The notes: generated by a model not told the origin, from the letters alone. 64,000 nt of DNA from Thermoplasmatales archaeon (GCA_026127925.1 JAJSLM010000007.1:1-64000); one strand, 5' to 3'; counted from the first letter of the stretch, positions 45,455 to 54,308 are shown. Program-made: numbers and translations.

Positions 45455-46117
45455 ATGGAAATGAATGAAATGGATAGAACGAATATCACCCCTCCAGAGA
45501 AGAAATTCACTTTATTATTCGCTTTTTTAGAATTTGTGTTTTTCGCTCTCTTCTATTTTAGTCAAGATTCTTATATAAACCATACACTGGTTTTCCACAT
45601 CTATATTTTTACTGCCCCCGTTATAATAATAGTCTTGATATGGCTGATACCAGAATTAAGAAAAAAAGTAAAATCATTACTTGTATCAAAGGATTTAATC
45701 ATATTTGTTGCAGTGTTAGCTATTTGGTTATATGCTTATGATGTCCAACACATCGGTGTTTCGTCTGTGTTTTCATTCCTTTACTACCCAGTGATTCTTG
45801 AGGAGTTAAATTTTAGATTCATTGTAATAGAGTTTTTGAAAAATTACACCTCAGACGGAAGAGCTATCATTTTTCAGGCATTAATGTACACTCTGTTTTA
45901 CGCTAGTTTCGTAATATTTTATCCCAGTGGATATCCTGGTCTTTATTCTCTCCTATTTATTCTTGATAATTTTGCTATGGCCATTATTTACGGGGCGATA
46001 TACTATTTACGGAAAAACATCTACTTAACCACTGCACTGCATCTTTCATTCTATCTGCTCTTGGTTTTTCTTCCACTTGATTTTGGATGGCTGGGTTATG
46101 TAACCACACCAGTTTGA
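45455..46117 (+). CDS. CPBP/Abi-like membrane protease homologue
   Basis: The 220-aa membrane protein has about six hydrophobic segments. EELNFR matches motif 1 (EExxxR) of CPBP (Rce1/Abi) metalloproteases, and ALHLSF resembles the last motif with its His. Motif 2, normally FxxxH, reads FYASF and lacks the His, so activity is uncertain. ATG at 45455 is preferred over the overlapping TTG at 45452. It lies 24 nt after the CxC membrane protein and may end the oxidase operon. Confidence 0.65.
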   Translation: MEMNEMDRTNITPPEKKFTLLFAFLEFVFFALFYFSQDSYINHTLVFHIYIFTAPVIIIVLIWLIPELRKKVKSLLVSKDLIIFVAVLAIWLYAYDVQHIGVSSVFSFLYYPVILEELNFRFIVIEFLKNYTSDGRAIIFQALMYTLFYASFVIFYPSGYPGLYSLLFILDNFAMAIIYGAIYYLRKNIYLTTALHLSFYLLLVFLPLDFGWLGYVTTPV

Positions 46118-46265
46118 TAGTTAAAAATACATCAAACGATTTTTGCTACTTTTAGTCCACAAATAATCGCTTCCTAGTTACAGGATCTCTTTCAGTAATA
46201 ATCGGGTTAAGGATAATTCCCAAGATCAATGATAAAAATGTGCACTCATACATGAATCTCTTCAG

Positions 46266-46667
46266 TTATTTTGATTTGAAGCCTAAAGATTTTATTATCT
46301 CTTCTGGAACAGTCTTAGGCTTACCATTCTGATCTACAAACACCCCCACTATGGTGGCAGTTGAATAAACTGTACCGTCGTCTGAGTATATCTTATGAAA
46401 AAATGTTATGCTTGTCTTACCTATCTTTGCGATATCTGTCCCAACATGTATATCATTCTCAAAGAGTATCGGTTTCAGAAAATCAATCTCCGCCCTCGCT
46501 ATGACTATCCCGATTTCAACAGGTTTTGTTTTATAAAAATTTTTGAGGAAGTTTACTCTTGCGAGTTCATAGTAAGTTAAATAAGCAGCATTGTTGACAT
46601 GCCCAAGTGCGTCTATATCACCATACCTGAGTTGTATGTCTGTAACAAATTCATCGTAAGCCATCAT
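46266..46667 (-). CDS. 4HBT hot-dog-fold acyl-CoA thioesterase
   Basis: The 133-aa protein has the 4-hydroxybenzoyl-CoA thioesterase signature VTDIQLRYGDIDALGHVNNAAYLTYYELAR with the catalytic Asp in the D-x-x-G-H-V-N-N loop. It hydrolyses acyl-CoA thioesters; the acyl group is unknown. It overlaps the upstream hydrolase-like gene by 17 nt, so the two are co-translated. Its last residues show no targeting signal, consistent with a cytosolic tetramer. Confidence 0.9.
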   Translation of the reverse strand: MMAYDEFVTDIQLRYGDIDALGHVNNAAYLTYYELARVNFLKNFYKTKPVEIGIVIARAEIDFLKPILFENDIHVGTDIAKIGKTSITFFHKIYSDDGTVYSTATIVGVFVDQNGKPKTVPEEIIKSLGFKSK

Positions 46668-47181
46668 CTATGAAGCCCACAAGGTAATTAAAAACTTTTG
46701 TAGGATTCTCAAGGCTGGAATTATTTACAGGCCTAATATACTTAATAACGGAACCAGCTATTAAGTCGTGGAAACTTAAGTGTTCAAGCACATATAACTT
46801 ATGCATAGGCACTCCAGAAATTATCATTGTCGGGACATTAATTCCGTGTAACTTAGTTTTAATCGTCCCATCATCCTTTGGATCGATGAGAATTAACTTT
46901 TGCGTCACCTTTTCCTTAGAATAGAGAATATCTATGACCGGTTTCACCATCCTGCCTTCGGCGATAATAGCTATAGGTGGCTCTTGGGCGCTAACTTGCG
47001 ATCTCAATACGGTAGCCGGATCACTTAACAAACCGGGGTTATTAGTATAGTTTTCTATAATTTCAATCACAAAACCATCGAGAGTAAATTTTCTCTCAAT
47101 AAAGTGAATCGCATCGTTTTTCTCAGGAATAAACCAGATTATTTTGCCTTTCCTTTTCTCATCGACGTCGTTTTCAGCCAT
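46651..47181 (-). CDS. Degenerate alpha/beta-hydrolase-like protein
   Basis: The 176-aa protein shows the alternating strand-helix pattern of a small alpha/beta hydrolase. KIIWFIPEKNDAIHF and IAIIAEGRMVKPVIDIL are placed like the first strand and the nucleophile elbow, and KLILIDPK and NVPTMIISGVP like the later strands. The elbow reads A-E-G-R-M without the Ser of GxSxG, and the end has His (LSFHDLI). It is likely non-catalytic, or a diverged binding protein. Family membership is a weak inference; the overlap with the thioesterase is clear. Confidence 0.5.
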   Translation of the reverse strand: MAENDVDEKRKGKIIWFIPEKNDAIHFIERKFTLDGFVIEIIENYTNNPGLLSDPATVLRSQVSAQEPPIAIIAEGRMVKPVIDILYSKEKVTQKLILIDPKDDGTIKTKLHGINVPTMIISGVPMHKLYVLEHLSFHDLIAGSVIKYIRPVNNSSLENPTKVFNYLVGFIDDGLR

Positions 47182-47279
47182 ACTTACGCCTTCTCGAATT
47201 TATTGTAACTTTAAGTTATCGGGTCTCTTGGGGTCGAGAATTTGTTGTCAAGTTCACAGAATGACAAAGAAGGATTAAG

Positions 47280-48269
47280 TTATGACGCTTTGTTGATAAT
47301 TTCTCTATTAGCACCTGTAATCCTTTCCTCTTTTTCCAGTTCGATTGCTTTATGCATGTTAATCTCGTAGGCTATAACCCCTATTACTGCCACACTAAAA
47401 ACCACGATGAAAAATGGCAAGCCGAGAACGTCCAGATTGTGAACCTTAAGACCCGTGTCTATGCCATAGTTCCATAGCGCTGGGAAAATAATTGTTACAA
47501 TCCCGGCAATTACAAACGCTGAACCACCGTAAGTTAGAACATAAGAACTCATGCCACGTGCTACAGTCTGTATTCCCTGCAGCGACAGTTTCTTTGCCTT
47601 TGAAAGCCACATACCAAAAATTGTACCTGCCAAAACCTGCATGGTCATTGTTCCAAGGCCAAAAAGAAGGCCTGGCATAAAACCAATATATATTGGCATG
47701 GAAGGCGCAAGAACAAAATATATTATAAGAGCAAAAGCACCAAACCCAAACCCTGCAATGAGACCGTGAACAAATGCAAGCTTCATCGGGATAGGTTTAT
47801 AGATCCCATGATCCTCTCGAAGGATTGGGTTTTTTATGTGTTCGAATTCTTCCTCCTCCTCTAGGGCCCTATGTTTGTGTATTCCAAAAAGGCTGTAAAA
47901 GGCATGCTCTATTACATGAATATGGGGGTAATGTAGCTTTTTTGATATGTATAGACCAGAAATAGCCATTACTGTTCCCACTATAACATATATTAAACTA
48001 TTGAAATATGGGTAAAACATGAATCCTGTTAGAGCAATAGCTGCGATTTCTGACATTATGGCTCTTTCAAGTGTAAATCCGCTTGAAAATATTAAACCAG
48101 CCTTGGCACCACCTTTCACAGAGTAACTTCCCACCGCATATGAAAACGTGATGGGCCATGTGTGTTCATCTGGTGTAATGCCATGGACTATACCAAGCAA
48201 ATAAGAAACCAAGAAAGCCGCATAAATGCCTTCGTACTGGGGATTCCATAAGTTGATATCCATTCGCAC
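47280..48269 (-). CDS. NicO-like metal transporter
   Basis: The 329-aa membrane protein has about eight hydrophobic segments. The first contains VHGITPDEHTW (His29, Asp34, His36), close to the HxxxxDH signature of NiCoT/NicO nickel-cobalt carriers; a second FVHGLIAGFGFG mirrors it. A cytoplasmic-looking loop is rich in His and Glu (HYPHIHVIEHAFY, HKHRALEEEEEFEH). It lies directly after a DtxR-type metalloregulator on the same strand (stop-to-start gap of zero), so the pair forms a metal-homeostasis operon. The transported ion (Ni, Co, Mn, Fe) is unknown. Confidence 0.7.
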   Translation of the reverse strand: MRMDINLWNPQYEGIYAAFLVSYLLGIVHGITPDEHTWPITFSYAVGSYSVKGGAKAGLIFSSGFTLERAIMSEIAAIALTGFMFYPYFNSLIYVIVGTVMAISGLYISKKLHYPHIHVIEHAFYSLFGIHKHRALEEEEEFEHIKNPILREDHGIYKPIPMKLAFVHGLIAGFGFGAFALIIYFVLAPSMPIYIGFMPGLLFGLGTMTMQVLAGTIFGMWLSKAKKLSLQGIQTVARGMSSYVLTYGGSAFVIAGIVTIIFPALWNYGIDTGLKVHNLDVLGLPFFIVVFSVAVIGVIAYEINMHKAIELEKEERITGANREIINKAS

Positions 48270-48668
48270 TCACTCGTTTATGGGATTGCCATGTGGACAA
48301 AGTTTCGGGTTGCCAAGGTTGGAGGATAGTCTTTCAATGATATCGTGCTTAAAAACATAATCAATCTCTGATGCCACCTCACAACATTCACTTTTCGGGA
48401 TACCATAATTATAAAGCATAACTTCTATAATTCTGTGACTTTCAATAACGTCGTGGTAAACTTTCTTTCCCTTGTCCGTTAATATTACCATACCCCCTCT
48501 CCTCGAAACGAGACTCTTTGATTCAAGTTTATCAAGAAGTTGTATTGTAGTCGGAGGCTTGACCTTTAGTTTTTTAGAGATGTCAATTAGTCTGTCGGGA
48601 AAACCTTCCTTTACATCATTACCTATGAATACAAGGCAATCTCTCTCTCTATGGGTTAATTCTAACAT
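48270..48668 (-). CDS. DtxR/MntR-family metal-dependent regulator
   Basis: The 132-aa regulator has an N-terminal winged helix (RLIDISKKLKVKPPTTIQLLDKLESKSLV) and a C-terminal metal-binding dimerisation region. The DtxR pattern is seen in ESHRIIEVML, CCEVASEIDYVFKHDIIERL and CPHGNPI. The SH3-like third domain is missing, as in MntR-type members. Shine-Dalgarno GGTGA lies 3 nt before the ATG. The gene precedes the NicO-like transporter and follows a palindromic element, so it probably represses its own operon when metal is abundant. Confidence 0.9.
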   Translation of the reverse strand: MLELTHRERDCLVFIGNDVKEGFPDRLIDISKKLKVKPPTTIQLLDKLESKSLVSRRGGMVILTDKGKKVYHDVIESHRIIEVMLYNYGIPKSECCEVASEIDYVFKHDIIERLSSNLGNPKLCPHGNPINE

Positions 48669-48681
48669 AACTCACCGTAAA

Positions 48682-48696
48682 TTAGTATTACACTAA
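48682..48696. promoter_or_regulatory. Putative DtxR-type operator
   Basis: TTAGT (48682-48686) and ACTAA (48692-48696) form an inverted repeat with a 5-bp spacer. On the minus strand a TATA-like TTTAAATA lies immediately upstream, so the repeat overlaps the expected transcription start of the dtxR-nicO operon. The half-site resembles the TTAG core of DtxR-type boxes. Confidence 0.55.
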
Positions 48697-48905
48697 CATA
48701 TTTAAAGCTTATGAAACATAATTAAGTTAAACATAACGAGTTACTTTTGACCAGAACAGTCTTTAACATGATTAAGATCAATTTCAAGGCACAAATGATG
48801 AAGGTTTCAATCTTCTCGGGAAGCGATAAGCAAAGATAGAACCATAGAAGTAGTTGGACATTGTGGCGAATATAGAATAAGGTGCGTATTATTACTGACT
48901 AGAAA

Positions 48906-50732
48906 ATGAATCCAAGACCATCTTCAATAGATCTTTATGCGTTCGTTGAACTAAATAGAAAAAAGATAGAGGATGGGATAATAAAGAAGGTTTACCAGAC
49001 AGGCAAAAACGATTTTCTTTTTCAGATTTATGGTCGCGACCACAAGAAATTCTATCTATTCTTGTCTCCCATAATCGGCTTTATGATTCATGATCTGGAG
49101 AGGCCTGAATCCCCCTCCTCACTAATAATGCTGCTTCGAAAGAAAGTTTCTGAAAAGAGAGTGGTTAAATTTGAGCAAATAAATTTTGACAGGATATTGA
49201 TGATCACTCTACACTCGGGGGAACAAATAATTTTTGAGATGTTTAGGAGCGGCAACGTCATAATAACCGAAGAAGGAAGGATAACTTTTGCTTCCGAAAC
49301 CAGAGAGTGGAAAAATAGGAAAATCGCTAACGGTGAACCCTATTTGCCTCCCTCCTCTATGAATCCGCTCAGCCTTAGCGAAGACGGCCTTAAAAGTATA
49401 CTAGAGAATAGCAATGCATCAATTGTTCAGACACTGGCGTCAAGAATGAATATCGGAGGAGACCTTGCAGAGGAAGTACTGTATAGAGCAGGCTTAGACA
49501 AATCACTTCTGGCAAAGAATTTGACGGCAAAAGCGAATGTGATTCTTGCAAAATTTCATGAAATACTTAGCGAATCGCTATTAGATAAGGCGTTCTATTA
49601 TGCGGGACCAAACATTCTTTCACCAATTGAGTTCAAGCATTTAAGCAAAACCTCCGACAAAGAGTTTGGAGAATTCAATGAGGGACTCGTCGATTTCATA
49701 CTGTACCATTACCCGCAGGATAAACCTGTCACAGAGGCGTTGCGAAGAACAGATTCCATAGAGAAAAGCATAAAGGAATTCGAGGAACAAGAAAGAATAA
49801 ACGCGGAACTAGGGCACATAGTCGTATCAAATCTTTCAGCTGTCGATAGAATTATCAAAACGGTGAGATCAAATCAATCAAATCCCGATAAATCACTGTA
49901 CCCCAAAGTGGGCGAATTCTCATATAAATCATACGATCCCGCAAGAAAGGAGATCGTACTCAGTGACGGTGAAAGAGAATTCAGACTCGATGCAAACGTG
50001 TCCGCTGGTCAGAACTCTAACATTCTATTTTCCAAATCAAAAGAGTATCGGCAGAAAATAGTAGGCGCAAATAAAATCCTGGAACAAACTATCAAATCGT
50101 CCAAAAAGAAAGAAACTGAAAAGAAGAAGAAACGGAATGCAGAGTGGTTCGAGAACTATCATTGGTTTTATTCCAGCGAAGGTTTCCTCGTAATAGCCGG
50201 AAGGGATGCCAAAAGCAACGAAAGGATTGTTAAGCGGCACCTTAAGGACAAGGATATATATGTCCATGCAGAAGTTTACGGCGCTCCAAGTACTATTGTT
50301 AAAGTTGAGGGAAACCTTAATCCTACAGATAAGACCCTGACCGAAGCCGGAGTATTTGCAGTCTCTTTCTCCAGAGCATGGCCAGCTGGTGTCGCCAGTA
50401 GCTCTGCATACTGGGTTCTCCCGAGTCAGGTAAGCAAGACTCCAGAATCCGGGGAATACATCTCCACTGGTTCCTGGATTGTCAGAGGAAAGAGGAATTA
50501 CATGCCGAATCTTCCGCTTAGGCTACAAATATCCATGTACTCGTCAAAAGGCATTGATATCCCCATGATTCATCCCGTGTTCGAAACAAAAAATCAGGAA
50601 AAAACAGTCACCATAGTTCCTGGCGAAATGAAGCGACAGGAAGCTGCAAAGGAAATTTCCAAGAAACTCGGTGTAGAGAAAGAGGAAATTGAAAAGTTAC
50701 TTCCACCCGGGGGGTCAAGAATAGAAGACTAA
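48906..50732 (+). CDS. Archaeal RqcH/NEMF (NFACT) ribosome quality-control factor
   Basis: The 608-aa protein has an NFACT-N domain (residues 1-250, MNPRPSSIDLYAFVELN onward), coiled-coil middle helices (about 280-420, SKKKETEKKKKRNAEW) and the NFACT-R domain NYHWFYSSEGFLVIAGRDAKSNERIVKRHL with VHAEVYGAPSTIVK. This is the Rqc2/NEMF family, which binds stalled 60S/50S-nascent chains with peptidyl-tRNA and can add C-terminal tails. Its last 4 nt overlap the convergent pgi gene. Confidence 0.9.
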   Translation: MNPRPSSIDLYAFVELNRKKIEDGIIKKVYQTGKNDFLFQIYGRDHKKFYLFLSPIIGFMIHDLERPESPSSLIMLLRKKVSEKRVVKFEQINFDRILMITLHSGEQIIFEMFRSGNVIITEEGRITFASETREWKNRKIANGEPYLPPSSMNPLSLSEDGLKSILENSNASIVQTLASRMNIGGDLAEEVLYRAGLDKSLLAKNLTAKANVILAKFHEILSESLLDKAFYYAGPNILSPIEFKHLSKTSDKEFGEFNEGLVDFILYHYPQDKPVTEALRRTDSIEKSIKEFEEQERINAELGHIVVSNLSAVDRIIKTVRSNQSNPDKSLYPKVGEFSYKSYDPARKEIVLSDGEREFRLDANVSAGQNSNILFSKSKEYRQKIVGANKILEQTIKSSKKKETEKKKKRNAEWFENYHWFYSSEGFLVIAGRDAKSNERIVKRHLKDKDIYVHAEVYGAPSTIVKVEGNLNPTDKTLTEAGVFAVSFSRAWPAGVASSSAYWVLPSQVSKTPESGEYISTGSWIVRGKRNYMPNLPLRLQISMYSSKGIDIPMIHPVFETKNQEKTVTIVPGEMKRQEAAKEISKKLGVEKEEIEKLLPPGGSRIED

Positions 50733-51658
50733 GTCAGTCTTTTTTTCAGTAATTCAATTTTTGAAACGTCTTGCGGATCGACTTTCCTGAATTTTGCAAG
50801 GTGATAGGATACATAGTCTCCGTAATGAACAAGAAAGAATAGTTTTTCTATAACGCTATTGCCTTCCGCGGCCACTGGATAAAAGTCAACACCCGTGATC
50901 TTCGAAGTTTCTTCGATTCTCTTCTCTATACGCTCATTCACTGATCCCCTGAACGCTATATATTTGAACATATCTTTCCTAAATGTGTCTCCAATTGCCA
51001 TTGTCTCATTATGATTCAGCTCCGGAAAATAGTTTGAAAAGGCCATTATTTTTGAGTTTTCGTTAAATTGTGTTTTCCACCTATAAGCGACCCATGCAAA
51101 CGGGAAAAAACCCATTATAACCGGTATCCTCTGTTCTTTAAAAATTTCGAGAGCAAGTTTTTCCTCTTTTGAGTGATCTTCATCCATACTTTTTAGCACC
51201 TTGAATGTGGCATCGCGCACATTATTCGTTACATCCATAAAGGTTGAGAGGAGGGGCATCAACATATATCCAAGCGAGGATCTCGGTTGTAAGCCACCTG
51301 GTATTCGGATAGTTTGGAATCCCATTCCTGATATTTTCCCACCGGAAGTTATTGCAACTGTAACGCAATGATTTCTTTGCGCTTGATTCAACACAGATAC
51401 CGTTTCTTCAGTGTTTCCAGAATAGCTGACTCCTATCACCAGAGTTCTATTATTGGCATATTGTGGGAGGTGATAATCTGACACAACTTTAACCGGTTTT
51501 TCCGAATAAAGTTCAGAAAATATCCTTCCAACTATACCTGAGCCCCCCATACCTGCAACAACTACGTTGTCGAAGTCTCTATCTATGGCAAATTTTTCTG
51601 AAAATCTTACTTGGTCTTTTAGTGTTACCAACTCTTGTAGTAACTTGTCATCTGGCAT
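50729..51658 (-). CDS. Bifunctional phosphoglucose/phosphomannose isomerase
   Basis: The 309-aa SIS-fold enzyme interconverts fructose-6-phosphate with glucose-6-phosphate or mannose-6-phosphate. The phosphosugar site is seen in VVVAGMGGSGIVGR and VIGVSYSGNTEET, with the PRSSLGYMLMPLL block typical of crenarchaeal/Thermoplasma PGI/PMI. The active-site Glu and His lie in the C-terminal half (ELNHNETMA). It is downstream of a 30-aa membrane peptide on the same strand. Confidence 0.93.
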   Translation of the reverse strand: MPDDKLLQELVTLKDQVRFSEKFAIDRDFDNVVVAGMGGSGIVGRIFSELYSEKPVKVVSDYHLPQYANNRTLVIGVSYSGNTEETVSVLNQAQRNHCVTVAITSGGKISGMGFQTIRIPGGLQPRSSLGYMLMPLLSTFMDVTNNVRDATFKVLKSMDEDHSKEEKLALEIFKEQRIPVIMGFFPFAWVAYRWKTQFNENSKIMAFSNYFPELNHNETMAIGDTFRKDMFKYIAFRGSVNERIEKRIEETSKITGVDFYPVAAEGNSVIEKLFFLVHYGDYVSYHLAKFRKVDPQDVSKIELLKKRLT

Positions 51659-51679
51659 GACACAGTGATTGTGTCGTTA

Positions 51680-51772
51680 TTAAAAAGGTCTTATCACAAC
51701 AAAATAACCGAAAATCGCTGTAACAACAGCGGCAGTCGTTATGACGGCCTTAATCTTAGTATCGGAAGACAT
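51680..51772 (-). CDS. Small single-span membrane peptide, 30 aa
   Basis: From ATG at 51772 a 30-aa frame runs to TAA at 51680. It has a short polar N-terminus (MSSDTKIKAV) and one membrane span rich in Thr, Ala, Val and Ile, ending IRPF. A TATA-like AAGATTAAGTA lies about 26 nt upstream, and the frame sits 21 nt before pgi on the same strand. It could be a very small membrane subunit; Sec61-beta-like proteins have this overall shape, but no Sec61-beta motif is clear. A chance frame cannot be excluded. Confidence 0.4.
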   Translation of the reverse strand: MSSDTKIKAVITTAAVVTAIFGYFVVIRPF

Positions 51773-51870
51773 ACTCTTTTATTAAATCAACGTACTTAAT
51801 CTTTTTTAGCCTGCTGGGCAAGAAAACTGTCACAGGAGAGTTTATCCTACGATAGGAGATCACCAAATAA

Positions 51871-52147
51871 TTTTAACATTTGCAAGCAGAAATTGCCCTT
51901 TCGCAAGATAGGCGATGAAAGCGAGTAAATGTTTATTCTCGGCTCCATGATATTGTAATGTTCGCTGACAGACAGAAATGAAACAGGTCGGATCGCATAT
52001 TGCTTCATCCGTGCCCGCATCCGTAAAGTCAGATGGTTTAGCATGTGGGACAGAGTACTTTCGGGAGGGGGGATTCAAGCCCATGGAGATTCCGCCAGCA
52101 ACCTTTGAAGTGGGAAGATCAATGCAAAAGCGGGGGAGACGGTCACC
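51871..52147 (+). mobile_element. Internally deleted IS605-type element (MITE-like)
   Basis: The left 55 bp (51871-51925) match the left end of the tnpB element at 16101-16155 in 47 of 55 positions without gaps. ATGTTCGCTGACAGA at 51958 matches the start of that tnpB minus one codon. The frame ending GGFKPMEIPPATFEVG (about 52063-52110) resembles a TnpB C-terminus, and the right terminus GGGGGAGACGGTCACC (52132-52147) resembles 17427-17442. About 1 kb of the tnpB body is missing. The element is non-autonomous. Confidence 0.6.
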
Positions 52148-52171
52148 GATAGTGCCTATGTTATATCATGA

Positions 52172-52951
52172 TCACTTATAGATGCTCCCATGGGCTAAAA
52201 GCATGCCAAAATAGTTCTCCACATAATGGTAATCATAATGCATTCTTATGTTTCCCTCTTCCAAAAATCCCTTTAAAATGATCATGTTCCAGAAACTGTC
52301 CGGCTTCGCGCCATCCACTATCTCTTTACTGACATCCCTAAGAGTTTGAAAATTGTTTGATCGAACGCAGCGTTCCATTATATCCTCGTATCTCTTAGAA
52401 TCACCAGAATATCCATAAGGACCACTCTGGGAATGGGTATGGGCCTGGTCAGCGCTGAATAATACCGATACCTTTTTATTATAACTATCAACATCATGAA
52501 ACAGATTTCTGCCAAAGGTTTCAAGATCATCAAGATTCCAGATTCTAGGTTGGCCCATTACAACGAGTTTCTTTTTATTAAAAAAATATAATGGTATTAA
52601 TGAACCAAAATCGAGAGGGAATACAGATTTTGGACCAGAAGAGGTAATAAACGAGGCTTCCTCGGCCAATTTATTATTCCTGATGATTTTAAGTGAGAGA
52701 TCCTTCTCATTTCTGTACTTTCTTCTTATAATTTTGTTTCCCAACTTCAGATATCCCCAAAAATAATCCGTTAAGAGAACCGATATATTTCTACCTAACC
52801 TCAAGCCATGAGGGCTTATTATCGCAAGTATTTCTGCATTGTCTGCCTTAGATAGCGTAGCAAGGCGAGTTGCAAGGATCTTGCTTTGTTTATTTGGAAG
52901 TGTTATCAATTCGTCGCCATGCGGTGTAATATATACGTCAGTGAAGGTCAT
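52172..52951 (-). CDS. LigB-family extradiol dioxygenase-like protein
   Basis: The 259-aa protein has the LigB/COG3885-type layout. The N-terminal His is in VYITPHGDE, the second in AIISPHGLRLGRN, the third in FSADQAHTHSQSGPYG, and a C-terminal HYVENYFGMLLAHG closes the fold. The histidines could ligate a metal, as in extradiol aromatic ring-cleaving dioxygenases. In archaea, related proteins are often of unknown function (for example the AMMECR/Memo type), so the substrate is not assigned. It stands alone after the IS remnant. Confidence 0.75.
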   Translation of the reverse strand: MTFTDVYITPHGDELITLPNKQSKILATRLATLSKADNAEILAIISPHGLRLGRNISVLLTDYFWGYLKLGNKIIRRKYRNEKDLSLKIIRNNKLAEEASFITSSGPKSVFPLDFGSLIPLYFFNKKKLVVMGQPRIWNLDDLETFGRNLFHDVDSYNKKVSVLFSADQAHTHSQSGPYGYSGDSKRYEDIMERCVRSNNFQTLRDVSKEIVDGAKPDSFWNMIILKGFLEEGNIRMHYDYHYVENYFGMLLAHGSIYK

Positions 52952-53048
52952 ACGACATAAAGCGATTATGCGGATATCTATTTTTCCAGAACGCAGAAAA
53001 ATGACAAAAACTAGTTCTAGTTGTACAAAAATGGATTATTTAAAATTT

Positions 53049-53462
53049 TTAAAATTCTACCTTGACCTTCCAGGAAGTTCTTTCCTGCATGGTATCTGCT
53101 TTCACACCTTTTTCGTTAATTCTTCGTTTAGCATTTTCTGCTTCTCTTTCATCAAGATATTGAAGAAACATCCCATCAATACCGAATTCTGGCACAAACT
53201 GTTGTTCGGACAGAACATCAGATATTTTTTCGACGGTAGAGAGAAACAAATTTTCTTCTACGTGAAACGATCCTCTAGAAATTCTCTTAATTCCCTCCTC
53301 TTTGATAGATTGATAAATCATTTTGTTTATCTTCTTTTGGATCTTCTTAGTATTCAATAAAACGTTAATTCTACAATAGATAAAAGTTTTTTCCGCGACA
53401 TCTGGTAGCAGCACAGGCAAGTTGAATTGAAAAAATATTTCGTTTTCCAAATTCGCTCTCAA
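53049..53462 (-). CDS. Conserved-looking hypothetical protein, 137 aa
   Basis: I do not recognise a family. The protein is soluble, with strand-like NLENEIFFQFNLPVLLPDVAEKTFIYCRINVLLN followed by a helix-rich middle and a basic C-terminal strand (TSWKVKVEF). It has one cysteine. It starts 2 nt after the emg1 stop on the same strand, so it is in an operon with a ribosome biogenesis enzyme. That context suggests an RNA- or ribosome-related role, no more. Confidence 0.6.
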   Translation of the reverse strand: MRANLENEIFFQFNLPVLLPDVAEKTFIYCRINVLLNTKKIQKKINKMIYQSIKEEGIKRISRGSFHVEENLFLSTVEKISDVLSEQQFVPEFGIDGMFLQYLDEREAENAKRRINEKGVKADTMQERTSWKVKVEF

Positions 53463-53464
53463 CT

Positions 53465-54139
53465 TTATTGTACTATCTTATTGTCGCGTTCGTACTGGAC
53501 AATAATCTCCATTGCTGTGGTCCAAATCGTTAGTTCTTCATCGAATATACGATACGCCTTGGCGGAGCTGTAAACATCCGAACTGTAGTCTCCTTCTGAG
53601 AATCCGCCTATGATAACTGTTCGCTCGCCTAGCCCTTGAAAGAGGTTAGAAACCAGAATCGGGTCCCCTTTTGGTGAAAGAACAGACAGATTCCCTGTGA
53701 CGGCACTACCTAATAGATCTTGAATAGTACCGTCGGACATTTTCATTAACGTTTTGCCTTCACTCTTTATTTCCTTCTTTTTGTAAAGGTCTTCAATCAG
53801 CCCAATAAATCTGTTGTAGGACTTCGGAAGTTTTACTTCTGGGTTAAACGATATAATTTTATCTCTCTTCGTGTGAATATATATCTTCAGCTCGCCTTTC
53901 TTGTTAAGAATGCTTTCCATGCAGACCTGAAGGAAATTATAAATAATATCTGGCCTGCCCATCCTTCGCGATCCCCCATTATAATAACGATCTATGGCTG
54001 TGTGCATGTAATTGCTGTCAAGAATGATTTCCTTAACGGGTTTTTTTCGCTGTTTCGCTAATTTTATGATAGAATAATCATCCCACATTTCCTTGGGGAT
54101 CAATTCCAGTTCCGCGTCAACAAGAAGAATAGTTAACAT
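53465..54139 (-). CDS. Emg1/Nep1 rRNA pseudouridine-N1-methyltransferase
   Basis: The 224-aa SPOUT-fold enzyme methylates a hypermodified pseudouridine of 16S rRNA and assists small-subunit assembly. LLVDAELELIP at the N-terminus, HTAIDRYYNGGSRRMGRPDIIYNFLQ with the RPD motif, and the SAM-knot region VIIGGFSEGDYSS are diagnostic. It is co-transcribed with a downstream 137-aa protein. Confidence 0.93.
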   Translation of the reverse strand: MLTILLVDAELELIPKEMWDDYSIIKLAKQRKKPVKEIILDSNYMHTAIDRYYNGGSRRMGRPDIIYNFLQVCMESILNKKGELKIYIHTKRDKIISFNPEVKLPKSYNRFIGLIEDLYKKKEIKSEGKTLMKMSDGTIQDLLGSAVTGNLSVLSPKGDPILVSNLFQGLGERTVIIGGFSEGDYSSDVYSSAKAYRIFDEELTIWTTAMEIIVQYERDNKIVQ

Positions 54140-54308
54140 AGAAGGTTATAGCGCAACTCAATAATATATTTGCACGCCTGAACGGGCGTTAAAAATAGAG
54201 AATCGTTTAGTTTCACTTTTCATAATTCTTGGAGACGCGCGATATTAATTTTGTAAACTTATTAATGTAGTAACGTTATAAATATATAACCTTCAGAAAT
54301 ACCAGAAC

